Below, piece after piece: positions 24,060-32,655 of a stretch of DNA of 64,000 nucleotides (position 1 is the stretch's first letter; each line of letters starts with the position of its first letter). The notes beneath the pieces are model-generated. The model saw only the letters and a list, made by a program, of their open reading frames with translations. It ran no database searches and was not told where the DNA came from. The position numbers and the translations under genes were made by a program. Source of the stretch: Streptomyces liliiviolaceus (GTDB taxonomy: Bacteria > Actinomycetota > Actinomycetes > Streptomycetales > Streptomycetaceae); NCBI RefSeq assembly GCF_018070025.1, contig NZ_JAGPYQ010000001.1, forward strand, positions 8,370,001 through 8,434,000. The letters are read 5' to 3'.

Positions 24060-25028
24060 ATGCGTGCACTTCTTGTGGTCAATCCGGCAGCTACCACCAC
24101 CAGCGCACGCACGCGTGACGTCTTGATCCACGCGCTGGCGAGCGAGATGAAACTCGAAGCGGTCACCACCGAGTACCGCGGCCATGCGAGAGACCTCGGC
24201 AGGCAGGCCGCGGAGAGCAAGGACATAGAACTGGTCGTGGCCCTCGGCGGCGACGGCACGGTCAACGAGGTCGTGAACGGTCTGCTGCACAACGGCCCCG
24301 ACCCCGACCGACTGCCCGGCCTCGCCGTCGTCCCCGGCGGCTCCACCAATGTCTTCGCCCGCGCCCTGGGCCTGCCCAACGACGCCGTCGAGGCGACGGG
24401 CGCCCTGCTGGACGCCCTGCGCGAGGGCCGGGAGCGCACGGTGGGCCTCGGCCTCGCCGCGGGCACACCGGGCAGCGAGGACGAGGGCGTCCCCTCCCGC
24501 TGGTTCACCTTCAACGCGGGGCTCGGCTTCGACGCCGGCGTGGTCGGCCGGGTCGAACAGCACCGGGAGCGCGGCAAACGTTCCACGCACTCGCTCTATC
24601 TGCGCCAGGCGATGCGCCAGTTCTTCGGGGAGACCCATCGCCGCCGCGGCACGATCACGCTGGAGCGGCCGGGTTCCGACCCGGTGACCGATCTGGTGCT
24701 GTCGATAGTCTGCAACACCTCCCCGTGGACGTATCTGGGCAATCGCCCGGTGTACGCGTCACCTAAGGCCTCGTTCGATACCGGCCTCGACGTACTCGGT
24801 CTCAGCCGGATGTCGACGACCGCGGTTGCCCGGTATGGCACCCAGTTGCTCACTTCGTCCCCCGAGCGCGGACCCCATGGCAAGCACGCGGTGTCCCTGC
24901 ACGATCTGACCGACTTCACCTTGCATTCGAAGGTCCCACTCCCCCTCCAGATGGACGGCGACCACCTCGGACTGCGTACGAGCGTCGCGTTCACAGGCGT
25001 TCGCCGTGCACTGCGTGTGATTGTGTGA
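24060..25028 (+). CDS. Diacylglycerol kinase family lipid kinase
   Basis: This 322-residue DAGK_cat/YegS-type kinase shows the N-terminal strand MRALLVVNPAATTTSARTRD and the nucleotide loop VVALGGDGTVNEVVNGL (about 60-76). It also has VVPGGSTNVFARALGLPNDA, and the second-domain motifs FNAGLGFDAGVVGRVEQHRE and LQMDGDHLG. It should phosphorylate a lipid alcohol such as diacylglycerol or a ceramide-like lipid, using ATP at the membrane. The ATG at 24060 lacks a Shine-Dalgarno; a leaderless mRNA is likely. It is monocistronic upstream of wblE. Confidence 0.92.
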   Translation: MRALLVVNPAATTTSARTRDVLIHALASEMKLEAVTTEYRGHARDLGRQAAESKDIELVVALGGDGTVNEVVNGLLHNGPDPDRLPGLAVVPGGSTNVFARALGLPNDAVEATGALLDALREGRERTVGLGLAAGTPGSEDEGVPSRWFTFNAGLGFDAGVVGRVEQHRERGKRSTHSLYLRQAMRQFFGETHRRRGTITLERPGSDPVTDLVLSIVCNTSPWTYLGNRPVYASPKASFDTGLDVLGLSRMSTTAVARYGTQLLTSSPERGPHGKHAVSLHDLTDFTLHSKVPLPLQMDGDHLGLRTSVAFTGVRRALRVIV

Positions 25029-25346
25029 GCGGAACGGGCTAAAGTCCTTCCACTCGAACGTTTAGGCCAGGATCCACCCCATGGAAGTACGGCTGTGACC
25101 TAGTCGACACCGAGGAATCAAAAAAAACTTTCCGGTAGGGGTTGTATCCGCCGCTGAGGTTTGCGAGTCTCTACGTGGCGCTCGGGACGGGCCGCAACAT
25201 CGCCCCCACAGAGCGCCGGAACCCCTCCTCACTTCAAAGGACCACACCAGTCCGTCTGGTAGTCGGCCCTTCACTTGTTGAGGGATTCGTGAAAGCGTTC
25301 ACATTCACAAGCAACGTGCATGTAATACCAAGGAGAGGTAGCAGCC
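25029..25346 (+). promoter_or_regulatory. wblE upstream regulatory region
   Basis: This 318-bp region is unusually AT-rich in parts, with a run of A at 25120-25127. It contains GTGAA-AGCG-TTCAC, a perfect 5-bp-arm inverted repeat at 25289-25302, about 45 bp before the ATG. A TGTGA-N6-CGACA sequence (about 25095) loosely resembles a CRP site. The RBS AAGGAGAGG is strong. No open reading frame looks real. Confidence 0.5.
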
Positions 25347-25604
25347 ATGGACTGGCGTCACAACGCCGTTTGCCGCGAAGAAGACCCCGAGCTCTTCTTC
25401 CCCATCGGCAACACCGGTCCTGCGCTGCTGCAGATCGAGGAAGCCAAGGCCGTCTGCCGTCGCTGCCCCGTCATGGAGCAGTGTCTGCAGTGGGCGCTTG
25501 AGTCCGGCCAGGACTCCGGCGTCTGGGGTGGCCTCAGCGAGGACGAGCGCCGCGCAATGAAGCGCCGCGCCGCCCGCAACCGGGCCCGTCAGGCTTCCGC
25601 CTGA
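25347..25604 (+). CDS. wblE: WhiB-family iron-sulfur transcription factor WblE
   Basis: This 85-residue WhiB-like protein binds a [4Fe-4S] cluster through four cysteines, all present: C9 (NAVCREED), C37 and C40 (AVCRRCP), C46 (MEQCLQW). The turn motif GVWGG and the basic C-terminal tail (MKRRAARNRARQ) for DNA contact follow. Length and sequence match WblE, the WhiB1 orthologue, which works with the principal sigma factor and is sensitive to nitric oxide or oxygen. It is single-gene and followed by a strong terminator. Confidence 0.96.
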   Translation: MDWRHNAVCREEDPELFFPIGNTGPALLQIEEAKAVCRRCPVMEQCLQWALESGQDSGVWGGLSEDERRAMKRRAARNRARQASA

Positions 25605-25713
25605 CAACCCACCCCGCAACAGCCTGAGCTTGGCGGCGCGTACAGCGCGTACGCATCTCCCGCCCCCGAGCCGCAGCGCGCAGTACCCCCGATGCGCAAC
25701 CGAATGACACTTT

Positions 25714-25744
25714 GAGCCCCGGACCACTCAGTGGTCCGGGGCTC
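25714..25744. terminator. Strong terminator after wblE
   Basis: There is a perfect 15-bp inverted repeat, 25714-25728 and 25730-25744, around a single C. It sits 110 bp after the wblE stop. The remaining 319-bp gap to the convergent kinase gene holds no other feature I can support. Confidence 0.8.
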
Positions 25745-25923
25745 ATCGCTGTGCTCACCTCCGCGTGCACAGCGATGGGCACAGCGGTGGAGATTACGCA
25801 GCGTGTTCGTGAAGTAGTGGTGCGGAAGGTACAGGAGAGGTACGGGAGGTACGGGAGTCGCGCGAGGGGCCCGGCGAGGACTCGGAGCCGCCTGGCATAT
25901 CCAGGCGGCCCATACGTACTGGG

Positions 25924-27390
25924 CTACTTCGGGTTCCGCACCGGAATGTCCAGGACGACCTGGGTGCCGCGCTCGGGGGCCGGGACCATGTCGAAGGTGC
26001 CGCCCAGCTCGCCCTCCACCAGCGTCCGCACGATCTGCAGGCCGAGGTTGCCCGAGCGGTGCGGGTCGAAGCCCTCGGGCAGGCCCACGCCGTCGTCCTG
26101 GACGGTGACCAGCAGGCGGTTCTCCTTCGACGTGCCGCCGCGGACCGCGGAGACCTCGACCGTGCCCCGCTCGCCCTCGCGGAAGCCGTGCTCCAGGGCG
26201 TTCTGCAGGATCTCGGTGAGGACCATGGAGAGCGGGGTCGCGACCTCGGCGTCGAGTATCCCGAAGCGGCCCGTGCGCCGGCCGACGACCGTGCCCGGCG
26301 AGATCTCGGCGACCATGGCGAGCACCCGGTCGGCGATCTCGTCGAACTCCACGCGCTCGTCCAGATTCTGGGACAGCGTCTCGTGCACGATGGCGATGGA
26401 ACCGACCCGGCGCACCGCCTCCTCCAGGGCTTCGCGGCCCCGGTCGGACTCGATACGGCGGGCCTGGAGGCGCAGCAGGGCCGCGACCGTCTGGAGGTTG
26501 TTCTTCACCCGGTGGTGGATCTCCCGGATGGTCGCGTCCTTGGTGATCAACTCGCGCTCGCGGCGGCGCAGTTCGGTCACGTCGCGCAGCAGGACCAGGG
26601 AACCGACGCGCGTGCCCTTGGGTTTCAGGGGGATCGCGCGCAGCTGGATCACGCCGTCGTTGCTCTCGATCTCGAACTCGCGGGGCGCCCAGCCGCTGGC
26701 GACCTTCTCCAGCGCCTCGTCCACGGGCCCGCGGGACGGGGCGAGTTCGGCGGTGGTCTGGCCGAGGTGATGGCCGACCAGGTCGGCGGCGAGGCCGAGG
26801 CGGTGGTACGCCGAGAGCGCGTTCGGTGACGCGTACTGGACGACGCCGTCCGCGTCCACCCGGATCAGGCCGTCGCCCACGCGCGGCGAGGCGTCCATGT
26901 CGACCTGCTGGTTGGGGAACGGGAAGGAGCCCGCCGCGATCATCTGGGCGAGGTCGGAGGCGCTCTGCAGATAGGTCAGTTCGAGCCGGGAGGGCGTGCG
27001 GACCGTGAGCAGGTTGGTGTTGCGGGCGATGACGCCGAGGACGCGGCCCTCGCGTCGTACGGGGATGGACTCCACCCGTACGGGGACCTCCTCGCGCCAT
27101 TCCGGGTCGCCCTCGCGCACGATCCGGCCCTCGTCCAGGGCGGCGTCCAGCATGGGGCGCCGGCCGCGCGGGACGAGGTGGCCGACCATGTCGTCCTGGT
27201 ACGAGGTGGGGCCGGTGTTGGGCCTCATCTGGGCGACCGAGACATAGCGGGTGCCGTCGCGGGTGGGGACCCACAGGACGAGGTCGGCGAAGGAGAGGTC
27301 GGAGAGCAGCTGCCACTCCGAGACCAGCAGATGCAGCCACTCAAGGTCGGAGTCACCGAGCGCGGTGTGCTGGCGTACGAGGTCGTTCAT
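25924..27390 (-). CDS. PdtaS-like sensor histidine kinase (HisKA_2)
   Basis: This 488-residue soluble kinase opens with a GAF-like sensor (LHLLVSEWQLLSDLSFADLV, ending near RLELTYLQSASDLAQMI), then a PAS domain (DGLIRVDADGVVQYASPNAL). The HisKA_2 dimerisation/phosphoacceptor helix has IREIHHRVKNNLQTVAALLR, followed by a HATPase_c domain with N-box EILQNALEHGF, DDGVGLPEGFD and SGNLGLQIV. It matches mycobacterial PdtaS, which signals to the ANTAR regulator PdtaR, and this window encodes four ANTAR proteins. ATG 27390 is chosen; GTG 27399 is possible. Neither has a Shine-Dalgarno. Confidence 0.92.
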   Translation of the reverse strand: MNDLVRQHTALGDSDLEWLHLLVSEWQLLSDLSFADLVLWVPTRDGTRYVSVAQMRPNTGPTSYQDDMVGHLVPRGRRPMLDAALDEGRIVREGDPEWREEVPVRVESIPVRREGRVLGVIARNTNLLTVRTPSRLELTYLQSASDLAQMIAAGSFPFPNQQVDMDASPRVGDGLIRVDADGVVQYASPNALSAYHRLGLAADLVGHHLGQTTAELAPSRGPVDEALEKVASGWAPREFEIESNDGVIQLRAIPLKPKGTRVGSLVLLRDVTELRRRERELITKDATIREIHHRVKNNLQTVAALLRLQARRIESDRGREALEEAVRRVGSIAIVHETLSQNLDERVEFDEIADRVLAMVAEISPGTVVGRRTGRFGILDAEVATPLSMVLTEILQNALEHGFREGERGTVEVSAVRGGTSKENRLLVTVQDDGVGLPEGFDPHRSGNLGLQIVRTLVEGELGGTFDMVPAPERGTQVVLDIPVRNPK

Positions 27391-27676
27391 GGAGGGCACA
27401 GGTGCGAGCGTACCCGTCGGGTACGACAGGTCCCGAAATCAGCCACCTGCGAGGGCCCCGGAGACACCCGCGGGCCGCGGCGCCTGAGAGGGACCCTCAA
27501 CCCTCCCGGCACCGCAGCCCGGAGCAACATCGGCCACGGGGTGTGCGGTCCCGATCGGCCGAGGACGAGGATCCGGTGCAGTCAGGGCAGAGAGCGCCGG
27601 CTCCTCGATCCGCCTTCCTGTGCGGGGAAGGCGGAGGCTTGGTCATTCAGCTGCGCATGTGGGCTTTGCCTATGAT

Positions 27677-27692
27677 TCTGGACTAGACCACT
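27677..27692. promoter_or_regulatory. DasR operator (dre) far upstream of nagB
   Basis: CTGGACTAGACCACT closely matches the dre consensus built on GGTCTAGACC. It is 360 bp upstream of nagB and 290 bp upstream of the kinase start, within a 646-bp gap (27391-28036) with no clear gene. Its target promoter is unclear. Confidence 0.7.
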
Positions 27693-27720
27693 ACGACTGT
27701 CCATGCGTTGTCGGATGTTT

Positions 27721-27744
27721 GTTGTTGTCCATTAATCCAACAAC
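27721..27744. promoter_or_regulatory. AT-rich inverted repeat
   Basis: GTTGTTG and CAACAAC flank a 10-bp AT-rich centre, 30 bp from the distal dre site. Arms and centre suit a repressor operator more than a terminator. Confidence 0.45.
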
Positions 27745-27982
27745 TCGCGTCCTCCTTGCACCACGCAGCCTAACCCCGGGCGGTTCAAGGGCGGGGTCGG
27801 ATTCGCATGGCGAGTTGCGCCGTGCCTCCATTTTCTGCCGATGACTCGGCCCCGGGCGCTGCGGGGCGGTGCGGGCCGGAGAAATGATCTTCCCGGTTCG
27901 ATCACCGGCGGGAATTACGGCGGGATTCCCGAGGGGATACGGCCGTCCCCGAAGACGCGACTGGAGGGGAGTGCTCTGCTAG

Positions 27983-27998
27983 ATTGGTCTATACCACA
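27983..27998. promoter_or_regulatory. DasR operator (dre) at the nagB promoter
   Basis: ATTGGTCTATACCACA is a near-palindromic dre site ending about 39 bp before the nagB start, a typical repressing position. Confidence 0.85.
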
Positions 27999-28036
27999 TA
28001 TGCAGGTGAGTTCCCCTTCAGAACGGCAGGCCCAGC

Positions 28037-28822
28037 GTGGAAGTTGTCATCGTTTCGGACGCCAAGGCGGGTGGCGAGCTCATTGCCGGGGCCATGGCGG
28101 AGCTGCTCCGGCACAAGCCCGACGCCCTGCTCGGGGTGGCCACCGGTTCGACGCCGCTGCCCATCTACCAGGCGCTGGCCGCGACGGTCGGTGCCGGCGG
28201 CGTGGACGTCTCTCGCGCGCGGGTCGCGCAGCTCGACGAGTACGTGGGGCTGCCGGCCGAGCACCCCGAGTCGTACCGGTCGGTGCTGCGGCGCGAGGTG
28301 CTGGAGCCGTTGGGGCTCGACCTGGACGCGTTCATGGGGCCCGACGGGACCGCGGAGGACGTGCGGGCCGCGTGCGAGGCGTACGATCGGGCGCTCGCCG
28401 AGGCGGGCGGGGTCGACCTCCAGCTGCTCGGGATCGGGACCGACGGGCACATCGGGTTCAACGAGCCGTGTTCCTCGCTGGCCTCCCGTACGCGGATCAA
28501 GACGCTGACCGAGCAGACGCGGGTCGACAACGCGCGGTTCTTCGAGGGCGACATCGAGCAGGTGCCGCATCACGTGATCACGCAGGGGATCGGGACGATC
28601 CTTGAGGCGCGGCATCTGGTGCTGCTGGCCACGGGTGAGGGCAAGGCGGATGCCGTGGCGGCGACCGTGGAGGGGCCGGTGGCCGCGGTGTGTCCTGCCT
28701 CGGCGCTCCAGCTGCATCCGCATGCGACGGTTGTGGTGGATGAGGCTGCCGCGTCCAAGTTGAAGTTGGCGGAGTACTTCCGGCACACGTATGCCGATAA
28801 GCCGGCCTGGCAGGGGATTTAG
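28037..28822 (+). CDS. nagB: Glucosamine-6-phosphate deaminase
   Basis: This 261-residue NagB converts glucosamine-6-phosphate to fructose-6-phosphate and ammonia, the last step by which N-acetylglucosamine enters glycolysis. Diagnostic motifs: ALLGVATGSTPLPIYQAL, VAQLDEYVGLPAEHPESY (catalytic Asp), and LGIGTDGHIGFNEPCSSLAS with the lid HHVITQGIGTIL. Length is normal for the family. Start GTG 28037 has a modest GGCAGG. The dre site just upstream places it under DasR, like the das genes 6 kb away. Confidence 0.96.
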   Translation: MEVVIVSDAKAGGELIAGAMAELLRHKPDALLGVATGSTPLPIYQALAATVGAGGVDVSRARVAQLDEYVGLPAEHPESYRSVLRREVLEPLGLDLDAFMGPDGTAEDVRAACEAYDRALAEAGGVDLQLLGIGTDGHIGFNEPCSSLASRTRIKTLTEQTRVDNARFFEGDIEQVPHHVITQGIGTILEARHLVLLATGEGKADAVAATVEGPVAAVCPASALQLHPHATVVVDEAAASKLKLAEYFRHTYADKPAWQGI

Positions 28823-28958
28823 GCCCCTGGGGCTCGGCGCGCCTTAGGGGCGCGGGGGACTGGGTGGCCGGCCACGAGCTTTTAGGGGCGCGGGGAACTG
28901 CGCGGCCGGCCACGACGTGCCTGCGGCCAGCGACGTGCCTGCGGTAGCCAGACGGCAC

Positions 28959-28998
28959 GAAGGGTCCGGGTTCCCCCCGTGGTGAACCCGGACCCTTC
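28959..28998. terminator. Terminator downstream of nagB
   Basis: There is a perfect 15-bp stem, 28959-28973 and 28984-28998, with a 10-nt loop and a TT after it. Two reverse copies of the dispersed GGGGCGCGGG repeat precede it (about 28840-28905). Confidence 0.8.
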
Positions 28999-29019
28999 TT
29001 GTGTCCCGCTGCCCGTGGT

Positions 29020-29213
29020 GCGTTGTCGGGTGCGGGTTCGATGTGGCTGGCCGCGCAGTTCCCCGCGCCCCTTAAAAGCGGCGGTGCGTTGTCGGGTGCG
29101 GGAGCGTTGTGGCTGGGCGCGCCGTTCCCCGCGCCCCTTAAAAGCGGCGGTGCTTTGTCGGGTGCGGGAGCGTTGTGGCTGGGCGCGCCGTTCCCCGCGC
29201 CCCTGAAGGCCGT
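29020..29213. repeat. 66-bp tandem repeat, three units
   Basis: Units start at 29020, 29086 and 29152, each beginning near GCGTTGTCGGGTGCGGG (third unit GCTTTG) and containing GTTCCCCGCGCCCC. The last is slightly truncated against the dasD stop at 29219. This is local amplification of the genome-dispersed intergenic repeat. The 396-bp gap 28823-29218 has no gene. Confidence 0.85.
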
Positions 29214-29218
29214 GGGGC

Positions 29219-30709
29219 TCAGGGGGTTGTGAGGGATTCTGCTGCTGCCGTGCCGCATACTCGGGCCGCGCCGTGGGTGGCGATGTGGAGGGCGCCTCGG
29301 GGTGGGGCCTGGGGGACGCCCATTTCGATCACGATCGTGTCCGGGCGGGACGCGATCAGGGTGTCGAGGGCCTCGGACATCCAGCCGTGGCGGTGGGCGT
29401 CGCGGACCACGGCGACCACGCGGCGCGTACCGGCGGCGGCGAGTACCTCCGCCCCGGCCCCCTCCCCCGTGAAGCTGCCAGTCTCCGTGCCCGGCAGCAG
29501 GCGCCGCAGTTCGGCGGCGACGCCCCAGGGGGTCTCGTCCCCGACGGCGATGTTCGCAACGGGGGTGAGGGCGGCGACGTACGGGGCCTCGGTGAGGGGT
29601 GTGTAGTGGCTGCCGCGGGTGACGGTCAGCGCGCGGCGGGCCGCCATCAGGCCGATCTCGGCGCCGTCCGTGACGGTTGCCGGTACCGACGGCCTGGCCG
29701 ATGTCGTCCAGGAGGCCAGTGCGCGGACCCGGGCCGCCGCGTCCGCCAGGCGCTCCTCGGGGAGTTCGCCCGTGCGGACCGCCGTGACCAGCGCGTCCCG
29801 CAGGCGCAGGACCGTGGCCTCGTCGGCGAGTCCGCCGCCCACGCAGATCGCGTCGGCGCCCGCGGCGATCGCGAGGACGCTGCCCCGCTCGATGCCGTAG
29901 GTCGCGGAGATGGCCTGCATCTCCATGCCGTCGGTGACGATCAGCCCGTCGAAGCCGAGTTCCTCGCGCAGCAGCCCGGTGAGGACGCGGCGGGAGAGGG
30001 TCGCGGGGTGGGCCGGGTCGAGGGCCGGTACCAGGATGTGCGCGCTCATCACGGCCCGGGAGCCGGCGGCGATCGCCGCGCGGAAGGGGGCCAGCTCGCG
30101 CGAGTGCAGCACCGACAGGTCGGCGTCGATGCGCGGCAGCGCGTGGTGGGAGTCGACCGCCGTGTCCCCGTGGCCCGGGAAGTGCTTGGTGCAGGCGGCG
30201 ACCCCGGCGGACTGCAGCCCGGAGACGTACGCGGCGGTGTGCCGGGCCACCAGCGCGGTGTCGGCGCCGAAGGACCGTACGCCGATGACGGGGTTGGAGG
30301 GGTTGGAGTTGATGTCCGCGGACGGGGCCCAGTTGAGGTTGACCCCGCAGTCGGCCAGCCGGCGGCCCAGTTCACGGGCGACGGCCTCGGTCAGGGCCAC
30401 GTCGTCGACCGCGCCGAGCGCGTGGTTGCCGGGGAACGACGATCCCGTACGCACCTCAAGGCGCGTGACGTCACCGCCTTCCTCGTCGATGGCGACCAGG
30501 ACGTCGTCGCGTTCCGCGCGCAGTTGGGCGGTGAGGGCGGCCAGCTGGTCGGGAGAGGCGATGTTGCGGCCGAAGAGGCCGACGGAGGTGAGGCCCTCGC
30601 CGAGCCGCCGGAGCAGCCAGGAGGGTGCGGAGGTCCCGGTGAAACCGGGCTGCAGGACGGCGAGGGCGTCACGGGTCAGCGTGCCGGTGCCGGAGGCAAT
30701 GGTGGTCAT
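29219..30709 (-). CDS. dasD: Glycoside hydrolase family 3 beta-N-acetylglucosaminidase
   Basis: This 496-residue intracellular GH3 enzyme (NagZ/DasD type) should hydrolyse N,N'-diacetylchitobiose imported by DasABC to GlcNAc. Visible motifs are VAIDEEGGDVTRLE, the general-acid loop KHFPGHGDTAVDSHHALP, and the nucleophile strand LIVTDGMEMQAIS (Asp). No signal peptide is present, consistent with cytoplasmic action. It is the last gene of dasA-B-C-D, 9 bp after dasC. The assignment to dasD rests on family plus position. Confidence 0.9.
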   Translation of the reverse strand: MTTIASGTGTLTRDALAVLQPGFTGTSAPSWLLRRLGEGLTSVGLFGRNIASPDQLAALTAQLRAERDDVLVAIDEEGGDVTRLEVRTGSSFPGNHALGAVDDVALTEAVARELGRRLADCGVNLNWAPSADINSNPSNPVIGVRSFGADTALVARHTAAYVSGLQSAGVAACTKHFPGHGDTAVDSHHALPRIDADLSVLHSRELAPFRAAIAAGSRAVMSAHILVPALDPAHPATLSRRVLTGLLREELGFDGLIVTDGMEMQAISATYGIERGSVLAIAAGADAICVGGGLADEATVLRLRDALVTAVRTGELPEERLADAAARVRALASWTTSARPSVPATVTDGAEIGLMAARRALTVTRGSHYTPLTEAPYVAALTPVANIAVGDETPWGVAAELRRLLPGTETGSFTGEGAGAEVLAAAGTRRVVAVVRDAHRHGWMSEALDTLIASRPDTIVIEMGVPQAPPRGALHIATHGAARVCGTAAAESLTTP

Positions 30710-30718
30710 CGGGTGGCG

Positions 30719-31549
30719 TTATCCCTTCACGGCGCCGGAGGTGAGTCCGCTGACGGCCTTGCGCTGGAGGTAGACGAACAGGACCAGGATCGGGATGGCG
30801 AAGAGCGATGCCGCGGCCATGGTGGCCCCCCAGTCGTCGCCGAACGTCGTCTCGAAGCTGGAGAGCCACAGCGGGAGCGTCTGCTTCTCGGCGTCCTTGT
30901 TGAGGATCAGGACCAGCGGGAACTCGTTCCACGCGGTGATGAAGCCGAAGAGCGAGGTCGCCATCAGGCCCGGGGCGAGCAGCGGGAAGATGACTTTCAC
31001 GAAGGCCTGCCTGCGGGTGCAGCCGTCCACCATGGCGGACTCCTCCAGTTCCTTCGGCACGGCGGCGACGTATCCCCGCAGTGTCAGGATCGTGAAGGGC
31101 AGCACCATGATCATGTAGAAGGCGGTGAGCGGGATGAGGCTGTTGAGGAGGTCCGCGTCGCGCACGATCATGTAGATCGCGATGACCATGACCTCCCAGG
31201 GGGCCATCTGCGCGATCATGAAGGTCAGCAGGAAGCCGCGGCGGCCCTTGAACCGCATCCGGGCCAGCGCGAAGGACGCGAGCAGCCCGATGACGAGGGA
31301 GAAGACCACCGCGAGGACGGTCACCGTCAGGGAGTTGCCGACCAGCGTCCAGAAGTGGTCGGCTTCGAGCGCCTTCTGGAAGTGGTCGAACGTGATGTCG
31401 GTCGGTACGAAGACCGGGGTGTCCGCGATGATGTCGCCGGTCGGCTTCAGTGCCGTCGCGAACATCCAGTAGACGGGGAACGTGAAGACCACGAAGAGGA
31501 CGAGGGCCGTCGCGTTGGGCCACAGCCGGGCCATCAGGGAGCGCTTCAC
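30719..31549 (-). CDS. dasC: Chitobiose ABC transporter permease DasC
   Basis: This 276-residue carbohydrate permease (MalG type) has an N-terminal helix LVLFVVFTFPVYWMFATALK. Helices at about 70-95, 105-130 and 140-160 follow. The EAA loop is EESAMVDGCTRRQAFVKVIF, and the last helix is LFAIPILVLFVYL. GTG 31549 overlaps the dasB stop as GTGA, so translation is coupled. It partners DasB in the membrane channel and relies on the MsiK ATPase encoded elsewhere, since no ATPase gene is present here. Confidence 0.95.
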   Translation of the reverse strand: MKRSLMARLWPNATALVLFVVFTFPVYWMFATALKPTGDIIADTPVFVPTDITFDHFQKALEADHFWTLVGNSLTVTVLAVVFSLVIGLLASFALARMRFKGRRGFLLTFMIAQMAPWEVMVIAIYMIVRDADLLNSLIPLTAFYMIMVLPFTILTLRGYVAAVPKELEESAMVDGCTRRQAFVKVIFPLLAPGLMATSLFGFITAWNEFPLVLILNKDAEKQTLPLWLSSFETTFGDDWGATMAAASLFAIPILVLFVYLQRKAVSGLTSGAVKG

Positions 31550-32568
31550 AGCTCGTCCTCCTCTTGCTTGAGAACGGTACGCAGGTAGTAGGCCGTCAGG
31601 GCGAGCAGGATGAGGATCGTCAGGAACGAGATCGCCGCTCCCATCCCGTAGTGCTGGTTTCCGGGCCCTTCGACGAACGCGTAGATCGGCAGGGTCTCGG
31701 TGAGCCGGTCCGGGCCGCCCTTGTTCATGGCGAAGATCTGCGGGAACGCCTTGAAGATCCAGATGACTTCGAGGAAGGTCGTCGCCCACAGGAACGGCCG
31801 GATGAAGGGGAAGGTCACGGAGGTGAAGCTCTTCCAGGTGCCGGCCCCGTCGATGGAGGCGGCCTCGTACAGCTCCTTGGGGATGGTGGTCGTGGCGGCG
31901 TACAGGTTGATCGCCACGAACGGGATCGACTGCCAGACGATCAGCAGGGTGATCACGGAGAAGGTGGAGAGCTGGGTGCCGAACCAGTTGTAGTCGGCCA
32001 TCGACGTCCAGCCGGCCTTGGCGAGCAGCCAGTTGACGACGCCGAAGCGCTGGGCGAACAGCCACTGGTAGACCGTGGTCGCGGCGATCACCGGCATCGC
32101 CCAGGCCAGCACCACGCCGAGCAGCAGGACCAGTCTCATGCGCTTGCCCAGCCGGGCGAGGAGCAGGCCGACGAGCGTGCCGAGCACCATGGTGAGGACG
32201 ACGTTCACGGCGGTGAAGACGACCGTGCGCTGGACGACCTTCCAGAAGTCCTCGCTGCTCAGGACGTCCGTGTAGTTGTCGAACCCTCTCCACTCGGTGA
32301 GGTGGAGGATCAGCTGGCGCGGATTGAGGTTCTGGAACGACAGCATGCCGTTCTTGATCAGCGGCCAGCCGAGCAGGATCACCGTGGCGAGCAGGGCGGG
32401 CAGCAGGAGCACGTACGGGGCGGACGCGCCACCGCGGCCTCCGGCCGGGCGCTCGCCCTTGCCCTTGCCCTTGCGTATGCCTGTGTCGTCGGGCGGGGGT
32501 ACGTCGGTCTTACGGACACCGGGCGCGGCGGCCGTGCCTGTGTCCGTGCGGTCGGTCTGCACTGACAT
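31546..32568 (-). CDS. dasB: Chitobiose ABC transporter permease DasB
   Basis: This 340-residue MalF-type permease has about 50 hydrophilic N-terminal residues with a KGKGKGER basic stretch. Then come six helices starting APYVLLLPALLATVILLGW. The EAA loop is LYEAASIDGAGTWKSFTSVT. ATG 32568 is chosen, which gives MSVQTDRTDTG; GTG 32586 and ATG 32577 are in-frame alternatives. It follows dasA by 87 bp containing a strong hairpin, and overlaps dasC. Confidence 0.94.
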   Translation of the reverse strand: MSVQTDRTDTGTAAAPGVRKTDVPPPDDTGIRKGKGKGERPAGGRGGASAPYVLLLPALLATVILLGWPLIKNGMLSFQNLNPRQLILHLTEWRGFDNYTDVLSSEDFWKVVQRTVVFTAVNVVLTMVLGTLVGLLLARLGKRMRLVLLLGVVLAWAMPVIAATTVYQWLFAQRFGVVNWLLAKAGWTSMADYNWFGTQLSTFSVITLLIVWQSIPFVAINLYAATTTIPKELYEAASIDGAGTWKSFTSVTFPFIRPFLWATTFLEVIWIFKAFPQIFAMNKGGPDRLTETLPIYAFVEGPGNQHYGMGAAISFLTILILLALTAYYLRTVLKQEEDEL

Positions 32569-32615
32569 GCTCGCCATCTCTTCCACCGTCGGGTTTCGCA
32601 GTTGAATGCGCCGGC

Positions 32616-32647
32616 GTGCCGGGGACGGAGGGAACCGTCCCCGGCAC
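32616..32647. promoter_or_regulatory. Hairpin in the dasA-dasB gap
   Basis: A perfect 13-bp stem, 32616-32628 and 32635-32647, with a 6-nt AGGGAA loop lies just after the dasA stop. Such partial terminators or mRNA-stabilising hairpins commonly raise binding-protein levels above permease levels. That role is inferred. Confidence 0.75.
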
Positions 32648-32655
32648 GGGGGTGA

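Noticed and set aside
25114..25143. SigR-type promoter (GGAAT...GTT) upstream of wblE
   Set aside because: The spacer is 22 bp, too long for the SigR consensus of about 18-19 bp.
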